In this document: positions 1 through 6,422 of the stretch, one piece after another
How the letters are laid out: the number at the start of each line of letters is the position of its first letter
Numbering within the stretch: the first letter of the stretch is position 1
NCBI GenBank assembly: GCA_013813145.1
Contig: JACCSE010000142.1
Location: forward strand, 1 to 7,307
Origin: Gemmatimonadales bacterium
GTDB lineage: Bacteria > Gemmatimonadota > Gemmatimonadetes > Gemmatimonadales > GWC2-71-9
DNA: 7,307 nucleotides
Direction of reading: 5' to 3'
The notes under the pieces: generated by a model
What the model saw: the letters and a program-made list of their open reading frames with translations, nothing else
The model's database searches: none
Told to the model about the DNA's origin: nothing
Position numbers and translations under genes: made by a program

Positions 1-2
1 AG

Positions 3-410
3 CTGGCCGGCTCCACGCTCAACGTCTACAGCCAGATCGGAATGATCCTCCTGATCGGATTGGTGACCAAGAACTCGATCCTGCTGGTGGAGTACATAAA
101 CCAGCTCAAGGAGCGGGGAATGCCGACCATCGAGGCCGTGAAGGAGGCCGGCCGTATCCGGCTCCGTCCCATCCTCATGACCTCGGTGGCGACGGTCATG
201 GGTGCGCTCCCCATCGCGCTCGGGCTGGGCGCCGGCTCGCTGAGCCGGCGCCCGCTGGGCTACGCCATCGTCGGCGGACTGGTTTTTTCGACGCTGCTCA
301 CCCTGTACGTGGTGCCGGCGGTGTACGTGATCTTCGAGGGGCTCCAGGTCCGCATGCGCCGGCGGGCGCCGGCCGCGCGCGCGGGCTATGCGCCGGCGGA
401 GGCGGAGTGA
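3..410 (+). CDS. RND (HAE1/AcrB-like) efflux permease, C-terminal end, partial
   Basis: This is the last 135 codons of an inner-membrane resistance-nodulation-division transporter, which uses the proton gradient to drive substrates out through an adaptor and an outer-membrane channel. The gene is cut by the window edge and its start is not visible. The frame reads through the last three transmembrane helices. It shows LVTKNSILLVEY, RLRPILMTS and a final hydrophobic helix ending VVPAVYVIFE. By alignment from memory with AcrB, the Lys of TKN, the first Arg of RLRP and the Thr of MTS match the proton-relay residues K940, R971 and T978, so the pump looks functional. After the last helix comes a short basic, then Ala/Glu-rich cytoplasmic tail. 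The TGA overlaps the next gene's ATG by one base, indicating co-translation with the channel gene. Substrate cannot be inferred, and heavy-metal (CzcA) subtype is less likely from the helix sequence. Confidence 0.95.
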   Translation: MAGSTLNVYSQIGMILLIGLVTKNSILLVEYINQLKERGMPTIEAVKEAGRIRLRPILMTSVATVMGALPIALGLGAGSLSRRPLGYAIVGGLVFSTLLTLYVVPAVYVIFEGLQVRMRRRAPAARAGYAPAEAE

Positions 411-1723
411 TGCTCGCGCTGCTGCTCGTGATTCAAGTCACGGCCGGGGCGCCCGGAGCGGTGGTCGCCGATTCGATTCCGGTGGACACCGTGCCCCGGA
501 TCGCCCTCGATGAAGCGATCCGCCGCTCGGCGCGGCTGGACCCCGACTACGTGCGCGCGCTGGGCCAGATCGAGGACGCCGAGTGGGGCCGTCGCGCGGC
601 CAGGCTCGCCTTCTTCATCCCGTCGGTCGCCGTCGGGTTGGACGAGACCAAGTACTCCGAGAACTTCTTCAACCCGGCCGACCCGACCAACCCGACCAGC
701 ACCCTCGTCGTGGGCCGGGCGAGCGCGGAGTACGAAATCTTCAGCCTCCGCAAGTTCTCCGAGCTGTCCCGCACCCGGGCCGAGCTGGAGAGCGCCGAGG
801 CCGGCGAGCTGGACCAGCGGTTCCGAGCCGCGTTGGAGACCGAGTCGAGCTACTACGACGTGCTGGTGAGCCAGGAACTGTCCCGGGTCTCCCAGGAGCG
901 GGTCAACCGCGCCCGCCAAGGGCTCGGCGTCGCACGCGCCCGAGTCGCCTCGGGGGCCGCGGTCCAGACCGACTCGCTGCAGCTCGTGCTCGAGCTCACT
1001 CGCGCCGGCGTCGACCTGCTGCGCCAGCGGAACGCCCTGCGGAACGCCCGCCTGGAGCTGGGGCGCCGGGTCGGCGCCCTGGGTCCGGTCGATGCCGAGC
1101 CGCTCGATACCACGCCCGCGCCCGAGCTGCCGATCGCGTTGCCCGAAGCGCTGCGGGCGGCGCTGGACCAGGGCCCGCAGTACCGCGCCGCGGTCGCGGA
1201 GGAGCGTTCCGCCGAAGCCGGCCTCCGGTCCCAGCGCAGCGACTACCTGCCGACCTTCAGCGTCGGAGGGCTGCACCAGCGCTACGACACCCAGATCTTT
1301 CCCGGCGCGTCGAACATCAGCTCGGTGACCTTCAGCCTGTCGTTCCCGCTCTGGGACAACGGGCGGCGGGAAATCGAAGTGAGCCGCGCCCGGGTCAACC
1401 GGGACGTCGCCCGCGCCATTCGCGAAGACTTGGAGCGCGCGGTCCGCCGCGACGTGAGCGCCGCCTACGACAGCTACCAGACGAGCCGCGCCGCCGTCGA
1501 TCTGGCCACGGTGGGCCGGACCGTGGCGCGGGAAAACTATCGGATGCAGGAGATGCGGTATCGCGCCGGCGCCAGCGAGATCCTCGATCTCCTCGACGCG
1601 CAGCTCGGCCTGGCGGAGGCAGAAGCCGATCTGGTGCAGTCGCGCTATCAGACCCGGCTCGCGCTTGCCGGCCTCGAAGCCATCCTGGGCCGCAGACTCT
1701 TCTCAGATAAGGACGTACCGTGA
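410..1723 (+). CDS. TolC-family outer-membrane efflux channel (OMF)
   Basis: This 437-residue protein is the outer-membrane and periplasmic tunnel of the RND pump. A hydrophobic leader (residues 1-20, ending AVVA before DS) is a plausible Sec signal peptide. It has no lipobox Cys, so the protein is probably not a lipoprotein, unlike OprM. The family's internal duplication is visible: residues 35-80 (DEAIRRSARLDPDYV, then a P-S-V beta strand) resemble residues 244-287 (PEALRAALDQGPQYR, then LPTFSVGG). Long Ala/Arg/Glu-rich helices follow each half. Late hallmarks are FPLWDNGRR (312-320) and RYRAGASEILDLLDAQ (383-398), typical of OEP-domain proteins. ATG 410 is preferred over the in-frame GTG at 407 because GGAGG (398-402) sits seven bases from the ATG and only four from the GTG. 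The stop overlaps the adaptor gene's GTG by four bases. Length and motifs are normal for the family. Confidence 0.95.
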   Translation: MLALLLVIQVTAGAPGAVVADSIPVDTVPRIALDEAIRRSARLDPDYVRALGQIEDAEWGRRAARLAFFIPSVAVGLDETKYSENFFNPADPTNPTSTLVVGRASAEYEIFSLRKFSELSRTRAELESAEAGELDQRFRAALETESSYYDVLVSQELSRVSQERVNRARQGLGVARARVASGAAVQTDSLQLVLELTRAGVDLLRQRNALRNARLELGRRVGALGPVDAEPLDTTPAPELPIALPEALRAALDQGPQYRAAVAEERSAEAGLRSQRSDYLPTFSVGGLHQRYDTQIFPGASNISSVTFSLSFPLWDNGRREIEVSRARVNRDVARAIREDLERAVRRDVSAAYDSYQTSRAAVDLATVGRTVARENYRMQEMRYRAGASEILDLLDAQLGLAEAEADLVQSRYQTRLALAGLEAILGRRLFSDKDVP

Positions 1724-2853
1724 GACCGATCCTGGCAGTCGCAGCGTCAGTGGTCTTCCTCGCCGGCTGCAACAGCGCTGGGGGGCAACCCGAGGGCGAA
1801 CCCGGAGCGCCGGGCGGACCCGGCGGCGGGGGCGGCCCGCCGGCGATGCCGGTGGAAGTCGTGGTGGCGCGCGCCGACACCGTGGTGGATGCCATCCTCG
1901 CCACCGGTCAGATCGAGGCGATGCAGTCGGTGGAGCTCCGTCCGGATATCGAGGGCCGCATCGCGCGGATCCTGGTGCGCGAGGGCAGCGAGGTGAGGCG
2001 GGGAACCCCCTTGTTCAAGGTGGACGACGCCGAGCTCAAGGCCGAGGTCGCTCGCGCCGAGGCCGACCGCGACCTCGCCCGGCAGGCGCTCACCCGCACC
2101 CGCGATCTGCTGGGGCAGAAGGCGTCAAGCCAGGCCGAGCTGGAGCGCACCGAAGCGATGTCGCGCAGTACCGAGGCCCAGCTCGACCTGCTCAAGGTGC
2201 GGCTCGACCGCACCGTGGTGCGCGCGCCCTTCTCCGGCGTCCTGGGCGAGCGCTCCGTGAGCTTGGGGGACTACGTGACCACCAGCTCCCCGCTCGTCAC
2301 CATCCAGACGGTGTCGCCCCATCGGGCGGCGTTCCAGGTGCCGGAGCGCTATGCGGAGCGACTCAAGGTGGGACAGCAGGTGACCTTCCGGGTAGCGGCA
2401 CTGCCGGGCAAAGAGTTCACCGGACGGGTGGACTTCGTGGACCCGATCGTCGAGCTTCCGGCCCGCACGATCACGGTAAAAGCGCAGGTGCCCAATCCGC
2501 GGCGCGAGCTTCAGGCGGGGATGTTCATCGAAGTTCGGCTTGCCACCGCGGTCCGTCCGGACGCTGTCGTCATTGCCGAGGACGCCGTGCTCCCGCTTCA
2601 GGGCGCTACGTTCGTGTGGGTCGCTGATAGCGGCAAGGCGTCACGCCGGCAGGTGGAGCTGGGCATCCGCACCCCGGGCTTCGTGGAAGTGCGGAGCGGG
2701 GTGGAGGCGGGGGAACAGGTCGTCGTCGCCGGGCAGGAGCGGCTGGCCGAAGGCGCGCCGGTCGCGGCCAAGGTGATCGATCGCTTGCCGCAGGCAGGCA
2801 CCGAAGCCGCCCAGCTCGGCGGCCAGGCCGCGGATACCGGCGAGCGGCGCTAG
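1720..2853 (+). CDS. RND efflux membrane-fusion (adaptor) lipoprotein, HlyD/AcrA family
   Basis: This 377-residue periplasmic adaptor links the RND permease to the outer-membrane channel. Residues 1-17 form a lipoprotein signal with lipobox LAGC, making Cys17 the expected lipidation site. A Gly/Pro-rich low-complexity linker follows (about 20-42). The domain order matches the family: first half of the lipoyl-like hybrid domain (about 69-101, with EGRIARILVREGSEVRRG), an Ala/Arg/Glu-rich coiled-coil hairpin (about 102-163), second lipoyl half (RAPFSGVLGERSVSLGDYV, 168-186), a beta-barrel (about 200-275) and a membrane-proximal domain (about 280-350, with GVEAGEQVVVAG). The C-terminal 25 residues are polar and probably disordered. 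The start is GTG, within GTGA overlapping the channel stop, with AAGG about seven bases upstream. It is the last obvious pump component. The hydrophobic and multidrug pump subtype fits best, but substrate is unknown. Confidence 0.95.
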   Translation: MRPILAVAASVVFLAGCNSAGGQPEGEPGAPGGPGGGGGPPAMPVEVVVARADTVVDAILATGQIEAMQSVELRPDIEGRIARILVREGSEVRRGTPLFKVDDAELKAEVARAEADRDLARQALTRTRDLLGQKASSQAELERTEAMSRSTEAQLDLLKVRLDRTVVRAPFSGVLGERSVSLGDYVTTSSPLVTIQTVSPHRAAFQVPERYAERLKVGQQVTFRVAALPGKEFTGRVDFVDPIVELPARTITVKAQVPNPRRELQAGMFIEVRLATAVRPDAVVIAEDAVLPLQGATFVWVADSGKASRRQVELGIRTPGFVEVRSGVEAGEQVVVAGQERLAEGAPVAAKVIDRLPQAGTEAAQLGGQAADTGERR

Positions 2854-2866
2854 GGTTGCTCGCGTC

Positions 2867-4459
2867 GTGACCCATGCGTACCTCCAGGGTCCGTGGCTCC
2901 TGCTGCTTCTGGGTCTCACCCAACCACTCGGCGCACAGTCCACCCGCGCGGAGCGCACCGGGTATCGGCAGACCTCCTCGTACGCGGATGTAACCGCCTT
3001 CCTCGACTCGCTCCAACGTCTCAGGGCGGATCTCCGGCTCGACACGCTCGGCACGAGCGCGGAGGGGCGCCCGATTCCCCTCGTCATCGCGTCCAGGCCG
3101 CTGGTAGCGGATCCGGCAGCGGCACGGCGGGGCGGAAAGCCCGTCGTCTACATCCAGGGAAACATCCACGGAGGCGAGGTCGAGGGGAAAGAGGCGGCGT
3201 TGATGCTGCTGCGCGACCTCACGGTCGGCAGGCTGGCGCCGCTCCTCGACAGCCTGGTTCTCCTCGTCGTTCCGATCTACAACGCCGACGGCAACGAGCA
3301 CGTCGCTTCCGGAGCGGAGAATCGTCCCGGGCAGAACGGTCCTCCGGTCGTGGGCCGTCGGGTCAACGGCCGCGGGCTCGACCTCAATCGCGATTACGTG
3401 AAAATGGAAGCGCCGGAGACCCGGGGTGCGGCGGCGCTGCTTCGCGCCTGGAATCCGGAGCTGGTCGTCGATCTGCACACCACCAACGGAAGCCATCACG
3501 GCTACGTCCTGACCTACGCTCCGGGGCTCAGTCCCAACGATACGCCGGCGACCGCCTATGTGCGGGATCGGTTTCTCCCGGCGCTCCGGGAACGCATGGC
3601 TCGCCGGCACCGCCAGGCAACGTTCCTGTACGGGAACTTCCGCAACCAGGACCCGGACTCGCTGAATCAAGGCTGGGAGACCTACGATGCCCGGCCGCGC
3701 TTCGGAACCAACTGGATCGGGTTGCGGGGCCGCCTGGCCGTGTTGAGCGAAGCCTACAGCAACGCCGACTTCGCGACCCGGGTCTCGGCGACGTACAACT
3801 TCGCCCGCGAGATCCTCAGTCTCGCCGCCGAGGAAAGAGCGACGATCCGGTCGGTGGTCCGGAGATCGGATAAATCGCGGCCCGATTCCGTGACGGTCCG
3901 TTCGGCGCTCGGGCCTCCGGTGGCGCGGGACGTCGTGGCCGAGCTCACCGAGCCGGCGGGCGAGGGCGACGGCGGCTACGCCCGCCGCCGCCGTACCGGC
4001 GTCTTCCGAACCATCCGTATGCCGGTGTACGACCGATTCGTCGCCGCCCGGCGGGAAGCTCGCCCGGCGGCATACCTGTTTCCGGCCACCCTTACACCGA
4101 TCGCGGAGCTGCTCCGCCGGCACGGCATCGTGGTGGGCCGGCTGGCGGAGCGCTGGCTGGGGGAGGTGGAACGGTTCAAGATCGACGGCGTCACGGAAGG
4201 GCAGCCGTTCGAGGGCCACCGTCCGGTTGCGCTCGAGGGCCGCTGGGGTGCGGCTCAGCCGGGTCAAGTGGAACGGGGATGGTTCCTGGTCTCTACCGAT
4301 CAGCCGCTAGGGCTGCTCGCCGCCTACCTGCTGGAGCCCGCGTCGGAGGATGGGGTGGCGACGTGGAACTTGCTGGATGGAAGTCTGGTGGTGGGGGGCG
4401 AGTCTCCGATCGTCCGGTCTCGCCACGCGGTGAGGGCGGGGGTCGCGGTGCTGCCGTGA
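2867..4459 (+). CDS. Secreted M14-family zinc metallocarboxypeptidase
   Basis: This 530-residue protein is predicted to remove C-terminal residues from peptides in the periplasm or outside the cell. Residues 1-24 form a signal peptide (hydrophobic LLLLLGL core, cleavage near LGA/QS). The M14 zinc site is complete: His101 and Glu104 in NIHGGEVEGKEA, and His204 in DLHTTNG. LDLNRDY (171-177) holds the Asn-Arg pair that binds the substrate carboxylate in this family. Glu295 in LSEAYSN is placed like the catalytic Glu270 of carboxypeptidase A. The catalytic domain spans about 38-320. The remaining 200 residues form an accessory region containing AAYLFPATLTPIAELLRRHGI, a pattern I associate from memory with bacterial M14 enzymes. 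The GTG start has only a weak AGGG upstream. The gene begins 13 bases after the efflux adaptor, with no terminator seen between, so it may share that transcript. Substrate specificity cannot be read from the sequence. Confidence 0.9.
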   Translation: MTHAYLQGPWLLLLLGLTQPLGAQSTRAERTGYRQTSSYADVTAFLDSLQRLRADLRLDTLGTSAEGRPIPLVIASRPLVADPAAARRGGKPVVYIQGNIHGGEVEGKEAALMLLRDLTVGRLAPLLDSLVLLVVPIYNADGNEHVASGAENRPGQNGPPVVGRRVNGRGLDLNRDYVKMEAPETRGAAALLRAWNPELVVDLHTTNGSHHGYVLTYAPGLSPNDTPATAYVRDRFLPALRERMARRHRQATFLYGNFRNQDPDSLNQGWETYDARPRFGTNWIGLRGRLAVLSEAYSNADFATRVSATYNFAREILSLAAEERATIRSVVRRSDKSRPDSVTVRSALGPPVARDVVAELTEPAGEGDGGYARRRRTGVFRTIRMPVYDRFVAARREARPAAYLFPATLTPIAELLRRHGIVVGRLAERWLGEVERFKIDGVTEGQPFEGHRPVALEGRWGAAQPGQVERGWFLVSTDQPLGLLAAYLLEPASEDGVATWNLLDGSLVVGGESPIVRSRHAVRAGVAVLP

Positions 4460-4480
4460 GAGTCGGCCGACCGGTCGCTA

Positions 4481-4541
4481 TTTCATCCCGAGCGGAGCGA
4501 GGGACCTTGCGCGAGAATCACTCGAGCGAGGCGGAGCAGAT
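4481..4541. repeat. GAGCG-rich intergenic sequence resembling a dispersed short repeat
   Basis: A 61-base stretch carries two related blocks, CGAGCGGAGCGAGGGA (4489-4504) and CGAGCGAGGCGGAGCAGA (4523-4540), separated by CCTTGCGCGAGAATCACT. Sequences of the type TCATCCnGAGCGnAGCGAnGGA recur, from memory, as short interspersed repeats between genes in several bacterial phyla. Only one copy is visible here, so repetitiveness is inferred and not shown. Its right side, GGCGGA-GCAGA-TCCGCC (4530-4546), can form a six-base-pair hairpin. It ends exactly where recognisable peroxiredoxin-remnant sequence begins, which is why it is listed separately. The strand is undefined. Confidence 0.4.
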
Positions 4542-4544
4542 CCG

Positions 4545-4751
4545 CCCTTCTATCCCGCCGACGATACCCCAGGCCGCACCAAACAGGCCTGCGGCTTTCG
4601 CGACGCGCTGTACGGCAGGAAAGTGATTGGAGTCATCCGCTCCACTGTCTGGATCGGCCCCGACGGCCGGTTACACCGGCACTGGACCCGAGTAACCACT
4701 GCCGCTCGGCACCCCGCCAAGGTCCTGGTCGCGGTTCGCGACGTGGCCTGA
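4545..4751 (+). pseudogene. Internally deleted remnant of a Bcp/PrxQ-type peroxiredoxin
   Basis: One + frame translates to FYPADDTPGRTKQACGFRDA (4548-4607), then LYGRKVIGVIRSTVWIGPDG (4608-4667), then LHRHWTRV and AARHPAKVLVAVRDVA before TGA at 4749-4751. The first block matches the catalytic loop of thiol peroxidase Bcp/PrxQ, normally FYPKDDTPGCT-x-ACGFRD. The second matches the family's C-terminal section, normally YGRKxxGxxRSTFLIDPDG followed by W-x-x-V, GHAEEVL. Roughly 65 central residues expected between FRDA and LYGRK are missing, although the frame is kept. The N-terminal 40 or so residues and any start codon are also absent, replaced upstream by GAGCG-rich repeat-like sequence. The peroxidatic Cys codon is CGC (Arg), while the second Cys (ACGF) remains. 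An active enzyme is therefore very unlikely. Identification rests on family consensus recalled from memory, but the two collinear matches in one frame make chance unlikely. The stop overlaps the proposed lepB -35. Confidence 0.85.
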
Positions 4752-4774
4752 CCCGCCGGAATCCCCGTTATATT
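4748..4774 (+). promoter_or_regulatory. Candidate promoter of the signal peptidase gene
   Basis: TATATT (4769-4774) stands out in GC-rich surroundings and lies 28 bases before the lepB ATG, a good -10 position for a short leader. The best -35 candidate is CTGACC (4748-4753), with a rather short 15-base spacer. The leader has no clear Shine-Dalgarno, only GGA at 4794-4796. The -10 call is reasonable; the -35 is weak. Confidence 0.45.
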
Positions 4775-4802
4775 CCACCGCCCGACACCCATTGGACGCC
4801 GC

Positions 4803-5531
4803 ATGACCGCAGGCACTGCCCAACAGACGCAGACTCGTTCGCTGCTCACTTGGCTCTGGGAATGGACCAAGTCGATCGCAGTCGCCCTCGTCGTCTGGTT
4901 CTTTCTCCGGACTTTTCTGGTGGAAGCGTTCCGGATCCCGTCGGGAAGCATGGAAAACACCCTGTTGATCGGGGACTTTCTGTTCGTGAACAAGGCGCTC
5001 TATGGTGCCGAGGTGCCGGTGATCAAGGCTCGCCTTCCGGCCGTTCGCGAGCCCAAGCGGAACGACATCCTGGTGTTCGACTCCGTGGAGGAGGAAGGGC
5101 TCAAGGTCGTCAAGCGGCTGATCGGGATGCCGGGGGACACGTTGCGAATGGAGCAGGGGCAATTGTATCGGGACGGGCGGCGGGTGGACGAGCCCTACGC
5201 CTTGCACGCTGATCTGTCGCGAACTGAAGAGCCGATCCAGCGCGCCAAGATGCGGGAATGGCAACTACCGCACCTGGTGCAGCGTGACACCGCGGGGTAT
5301 GAACCGGATCTCCAGGAGTGGGGGCCGATCGTCGTCCCGCGCGATTCCTTCTTCATGATGGGCGACAACCGGGACAGCTCGTACGACGGGCGGTACTGGG
5401 GGTTCCTCCCTCGGGAGAACGTTCGCGGGCGTCCGTTGGTGGTCTACTTCAGCTACGATCCCAACAGTTGGCGCTCGATCCCATTCCTCACCGCCGTCAG
5501 GTGGGGAAGGATCTTCACGGCGCCGGAATGA
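4803..5531 (+). CDS. lepB: Signal peptidase I
   Basis: This 242-residue membrane serine protease removes Sec and Tat signal peptides on the outer face of the cytoplasmic membrane. A single N-terminal membrane helix lies at about residues 24-42. It is followed by box B, RIPSGSMENTL, with nucleophile Ser49. The general-base Lys104 lies in KVVKRLIGMPGD (boxes C/D), and GDNRDSSYDGRYWGFLP (188-203) is box E. All catalytic elements are intact. The region between boxes D and E (about 130-180, rich in charged residues and ending IVVPRDSFFMM) is moderately extended. A single membrane anchor and this size resemble many bacterial SPase I enzymes; E. coli LepB has a second helix and is larger. ATG 4803 is chosen because it precedes the membrane helix at a normal distance and follows TATATT by 28 bases. 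It sits after a peroxiredoxin remnant and is convergent with the zinc-ribbon gene, whose stop lies 12 bases away, so it appears to be transcribed alone. Confidence 0.97.
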   Translation: MTAGTAQQTQTRSLLTWLWEWTKSIAVALVVWFFLRTFLVEAFRIPSGSMENTLLIGDFLFVNKALYGAEVPVIKARLPAVREPKRNDILVFDSVEEEGLKVVKRLIGMPGDTLRMEQGQLYRDGRRVDEPYALHADLSRTEEPIQRAKMREWQLPHLVQRDTAGYEPDLQEWGPIVVPRDSFFMMGDNRDSSYDGRYWGFLPRENVRGRPLVVYFSYDPNSWRSIPFLTAVRWGRIFTAPE

Positions 5532-5543
5532 GTCCGCGACCTA

Positions 5544-5855
5544 TCAGTGGTGCTGTCGGGGAGCTTCTGGAAGAACCGCGCTGCTGACTGCGCGGGGGAT
5601 GTAGGCGGCGGTGCGGCTGCAGGTACTGCAGTGGAGGGTCACCCGGCCGCCCTGGAGCTCGTCCGGGGTTCGAAGGGGAATGCGCTCCACCTCAGCAGAG
5701 CCGCAGGACGGACAGACCAACGGTTTCTGGTCCCGATCCGCGGCGATCAGAATCAGCGCTTCCGGCGCGCGATACTCCTTCACACCCCTGCGTCCCACGA
5801 GACTGCCCTTCCGGCTGGGTCCGATGGCACGAAAGTAGCTTACCCCAACCTCCAT
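5544..5855 (-). CDS. Small four-cysteine zinc-ribbon protein of unknown function
   Basis: I do not recognise a named family for this 103-residue protein. It has two CxxC knuckles, CPSC (Cys48, Cys51) and CSTC (Cys76, Cys79), separated by 24 residues including ERIPLRTPDELQGGRVTLHC. This is a classic zinc-ribbon layout, so zinc binding is likely. The N-terminal 45 residues contain a basic stretch (SRKGSLVGRRGVKEYR) and a hydrophobic strand (ALILIAA). The C-terminus is short and ends in QHH. There is no signal peptide or membrane helix, so it is probably cytoplasmic. Strong G/C third positions through the whole frame argue for real coding. ATG 5855 is the earliest start, because an in-frame TAG lies three codons upstream. 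No clear Shine-Dalgarno precedes it. It is divergent from the cupredoxin gene with 70 bases between the start codons, and convergent with lepB. A nucleic-acid-binding or regulatory role is possible but unproven. Confidence 0.75.
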   Translation of the reverse strand: MEVGVSYFRAIGPSRKGSLVGRRGVKEYRAPEALILIAADRDQKPLVCPSCGSAEVERIPLRTPDELQGGRVTLHCSTCSRTAAYIPRAVSSAVLPEAPRQHH

Positions 5856-5908
5856 ACCAATCTATCGGGATCTTCGTGAGCGCGCAAAGGTGTGCCCCGC
5901 GGGGTCTG

Positions 5909-5951
5909 AGACTATAGGAGGACGTATGCGTCGATCGGTGAAGACTATAGG
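5909..5951. repeat. Ten-base direct repeat AGACTATAGG flanking the cupredoxin start
   Basis: AGACTATAGG occurs at 5909-5918 and again at 5942-5951, exactly 33 bases apart. The first copy runs into the Shine-Dalgarno sequence and the second lies inside the signal-peptide codons. The core CTATAG is itself palindromic. It could be a protein-binding pair, but chance is possible. Confidence 0.5.
5916..5921 (+). promoter_or_regulatory. Shine-Dalgarno AGGAGG fixing the cupredoxin start
   Basis: AGGAGG lies four bases before ATG 5926. This selects the ATG over the in-frame GTG at 5890, which would add a non-signal-like N-terminus and has no ribosome binding site. Confidence 0.8.
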
Positions 5952-6339
5952 TGTCGCCCTGGCGTTGGCCGGAGGAGCGACGGTCACCGTGGAGGCACAG
6001 TCGTCCCACGAAGTGCGACTGGAAGCGGACTCCAAGAGCGGCGAATACGCCTTCAGCCCCGCAACGGTTACGGCGCGCCCCGGAGACGTGCTGGTGTTCA
6101 AGCTGGTGAACGGGGCGCCCCACAGCGTGGTGTTCGAGGCAAAGGGGCTGCCAGCCACGGCCCGTCAGGCCCTGAACGCCTCGATGCCCCGGCGCTCGGC
6201 CGACCTCAGCAGCCCCCTTCTAACCGAAAACGGAGCGGAGTACCGGCTGACTGTGCCGGCTTTGCCGGCCGGAACCTACCGCTTCTTCTGTCTACCGCAC
6301 CGCGCGTACGACATGCGGGGAGAGCTGCGGGTGAGGTAG
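5926..6339 (+). CDS. Secreted plastocyanin-like cupredoxin (blue copper protein)
   Basis: This 137-residue protein is predicted to be a small exported copper protein that binds or shuttles electrons or copper in the periplasm. Residues 1-24 are a signal peptide (MRRSVK, hydrophobic ALALAGG, cleavage near VEA/QS). The mature protein has the cupredoxin beta pattern, YAFSPATVTARPGDVLVFKLVNGAPHSVVFE. The type-1 copper ligands are complete and spaced as in plastocyanin: His66 (APHSVVF), Cys122, His125 and Met130 in FFCLPHRAYDMRG. The Gly usually before the Met is Asp129 here. The gene is monocistronic in appearance, with its own strong ribosome binding site upstream and an intrinsic terminator 38 bases after its stop. 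It is divergent from a zinc-ribbon gene. The redox partner is not visible in the window. Family assignment is firm, physiological role is not. Confidence 0.93.
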   Translation: MRRSVKTIGVALALAGGATVTVEAQSSHEVRLEADSKSGEYAFSPATVTARPGDVLVFKLVNGAPHSVVFEAKGLPATARQALNASMPRRSADLSSPLLTENGAEYRLTVPALPAGTYRFFCLPHRAYDMRGELRVR

Positions 6340-6377
6340 CTAAGCAGTTAGATTCCAAGCACCTGAAAAGAAGGTCC

Positions 6378-6410
6378 GGCCCCGGGGACGCCACCCCGGG
6401 GCCAGTTTGT
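6378..6410 (+). terminator. Intrinsic terminator after the cupredoxin gene
   Basis: GGCCCCGGGG (6378-6387) pairs perfectly over ten bases with CCCCGGGGCC (6394-6403) around the loop ACGCCA, followed by AGTTTGT. The T tract is short. The A-rich flank on the left (GAAAAGAAGG) would give a U/C-rich tail on the other strand, but no gene needs termination from that side. Confidence 0.8.
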
Positions 6411-6422
6411 GGGCAAGTGTGA

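Noticed and set aside
407..409. GTG start for the outer-membrane channel one codon upstream of ATG 410
   Set aside because: The GGAGG at 398-402 is spaced better for ATG 410, and ATG overlapping the preceding TGA is a common coupling arrangement.
386..1276. Long open frame on the - strand opposite the outer-membrane channel gene
   Set aside because: It lies antisense to a clearly conserved gene; its translation is Gly/Arg/Gln-rich low complexity without motifs, as expected for a GC-rich shadow frame.
2606..4267. 553-codon open frame on the - strand opposite the adaptor and peptidase genes
   Set aside because: The + strand genes carry intact family motifs across this region. The antisense translation is Arg/Pro-rich and crosses two genes and their junction, so it is a codon-bias artefact.
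4666..4680. Hairpin GCCGG-TTACA-CCGGC as a terminator after the peptidase
   Set aside because: The stem is only five base pairs, has no T tract after it, and falls in the conserved DGRLHRH codons of the peroxiredoxin remnant.
5890..5925. GTG 5890 as the start of the cupredoxin
   Set aside because: It would place twelve non-hydrophobic residues ahead of a normal signal peptide and ignores AGGAGG before ATG 5926.
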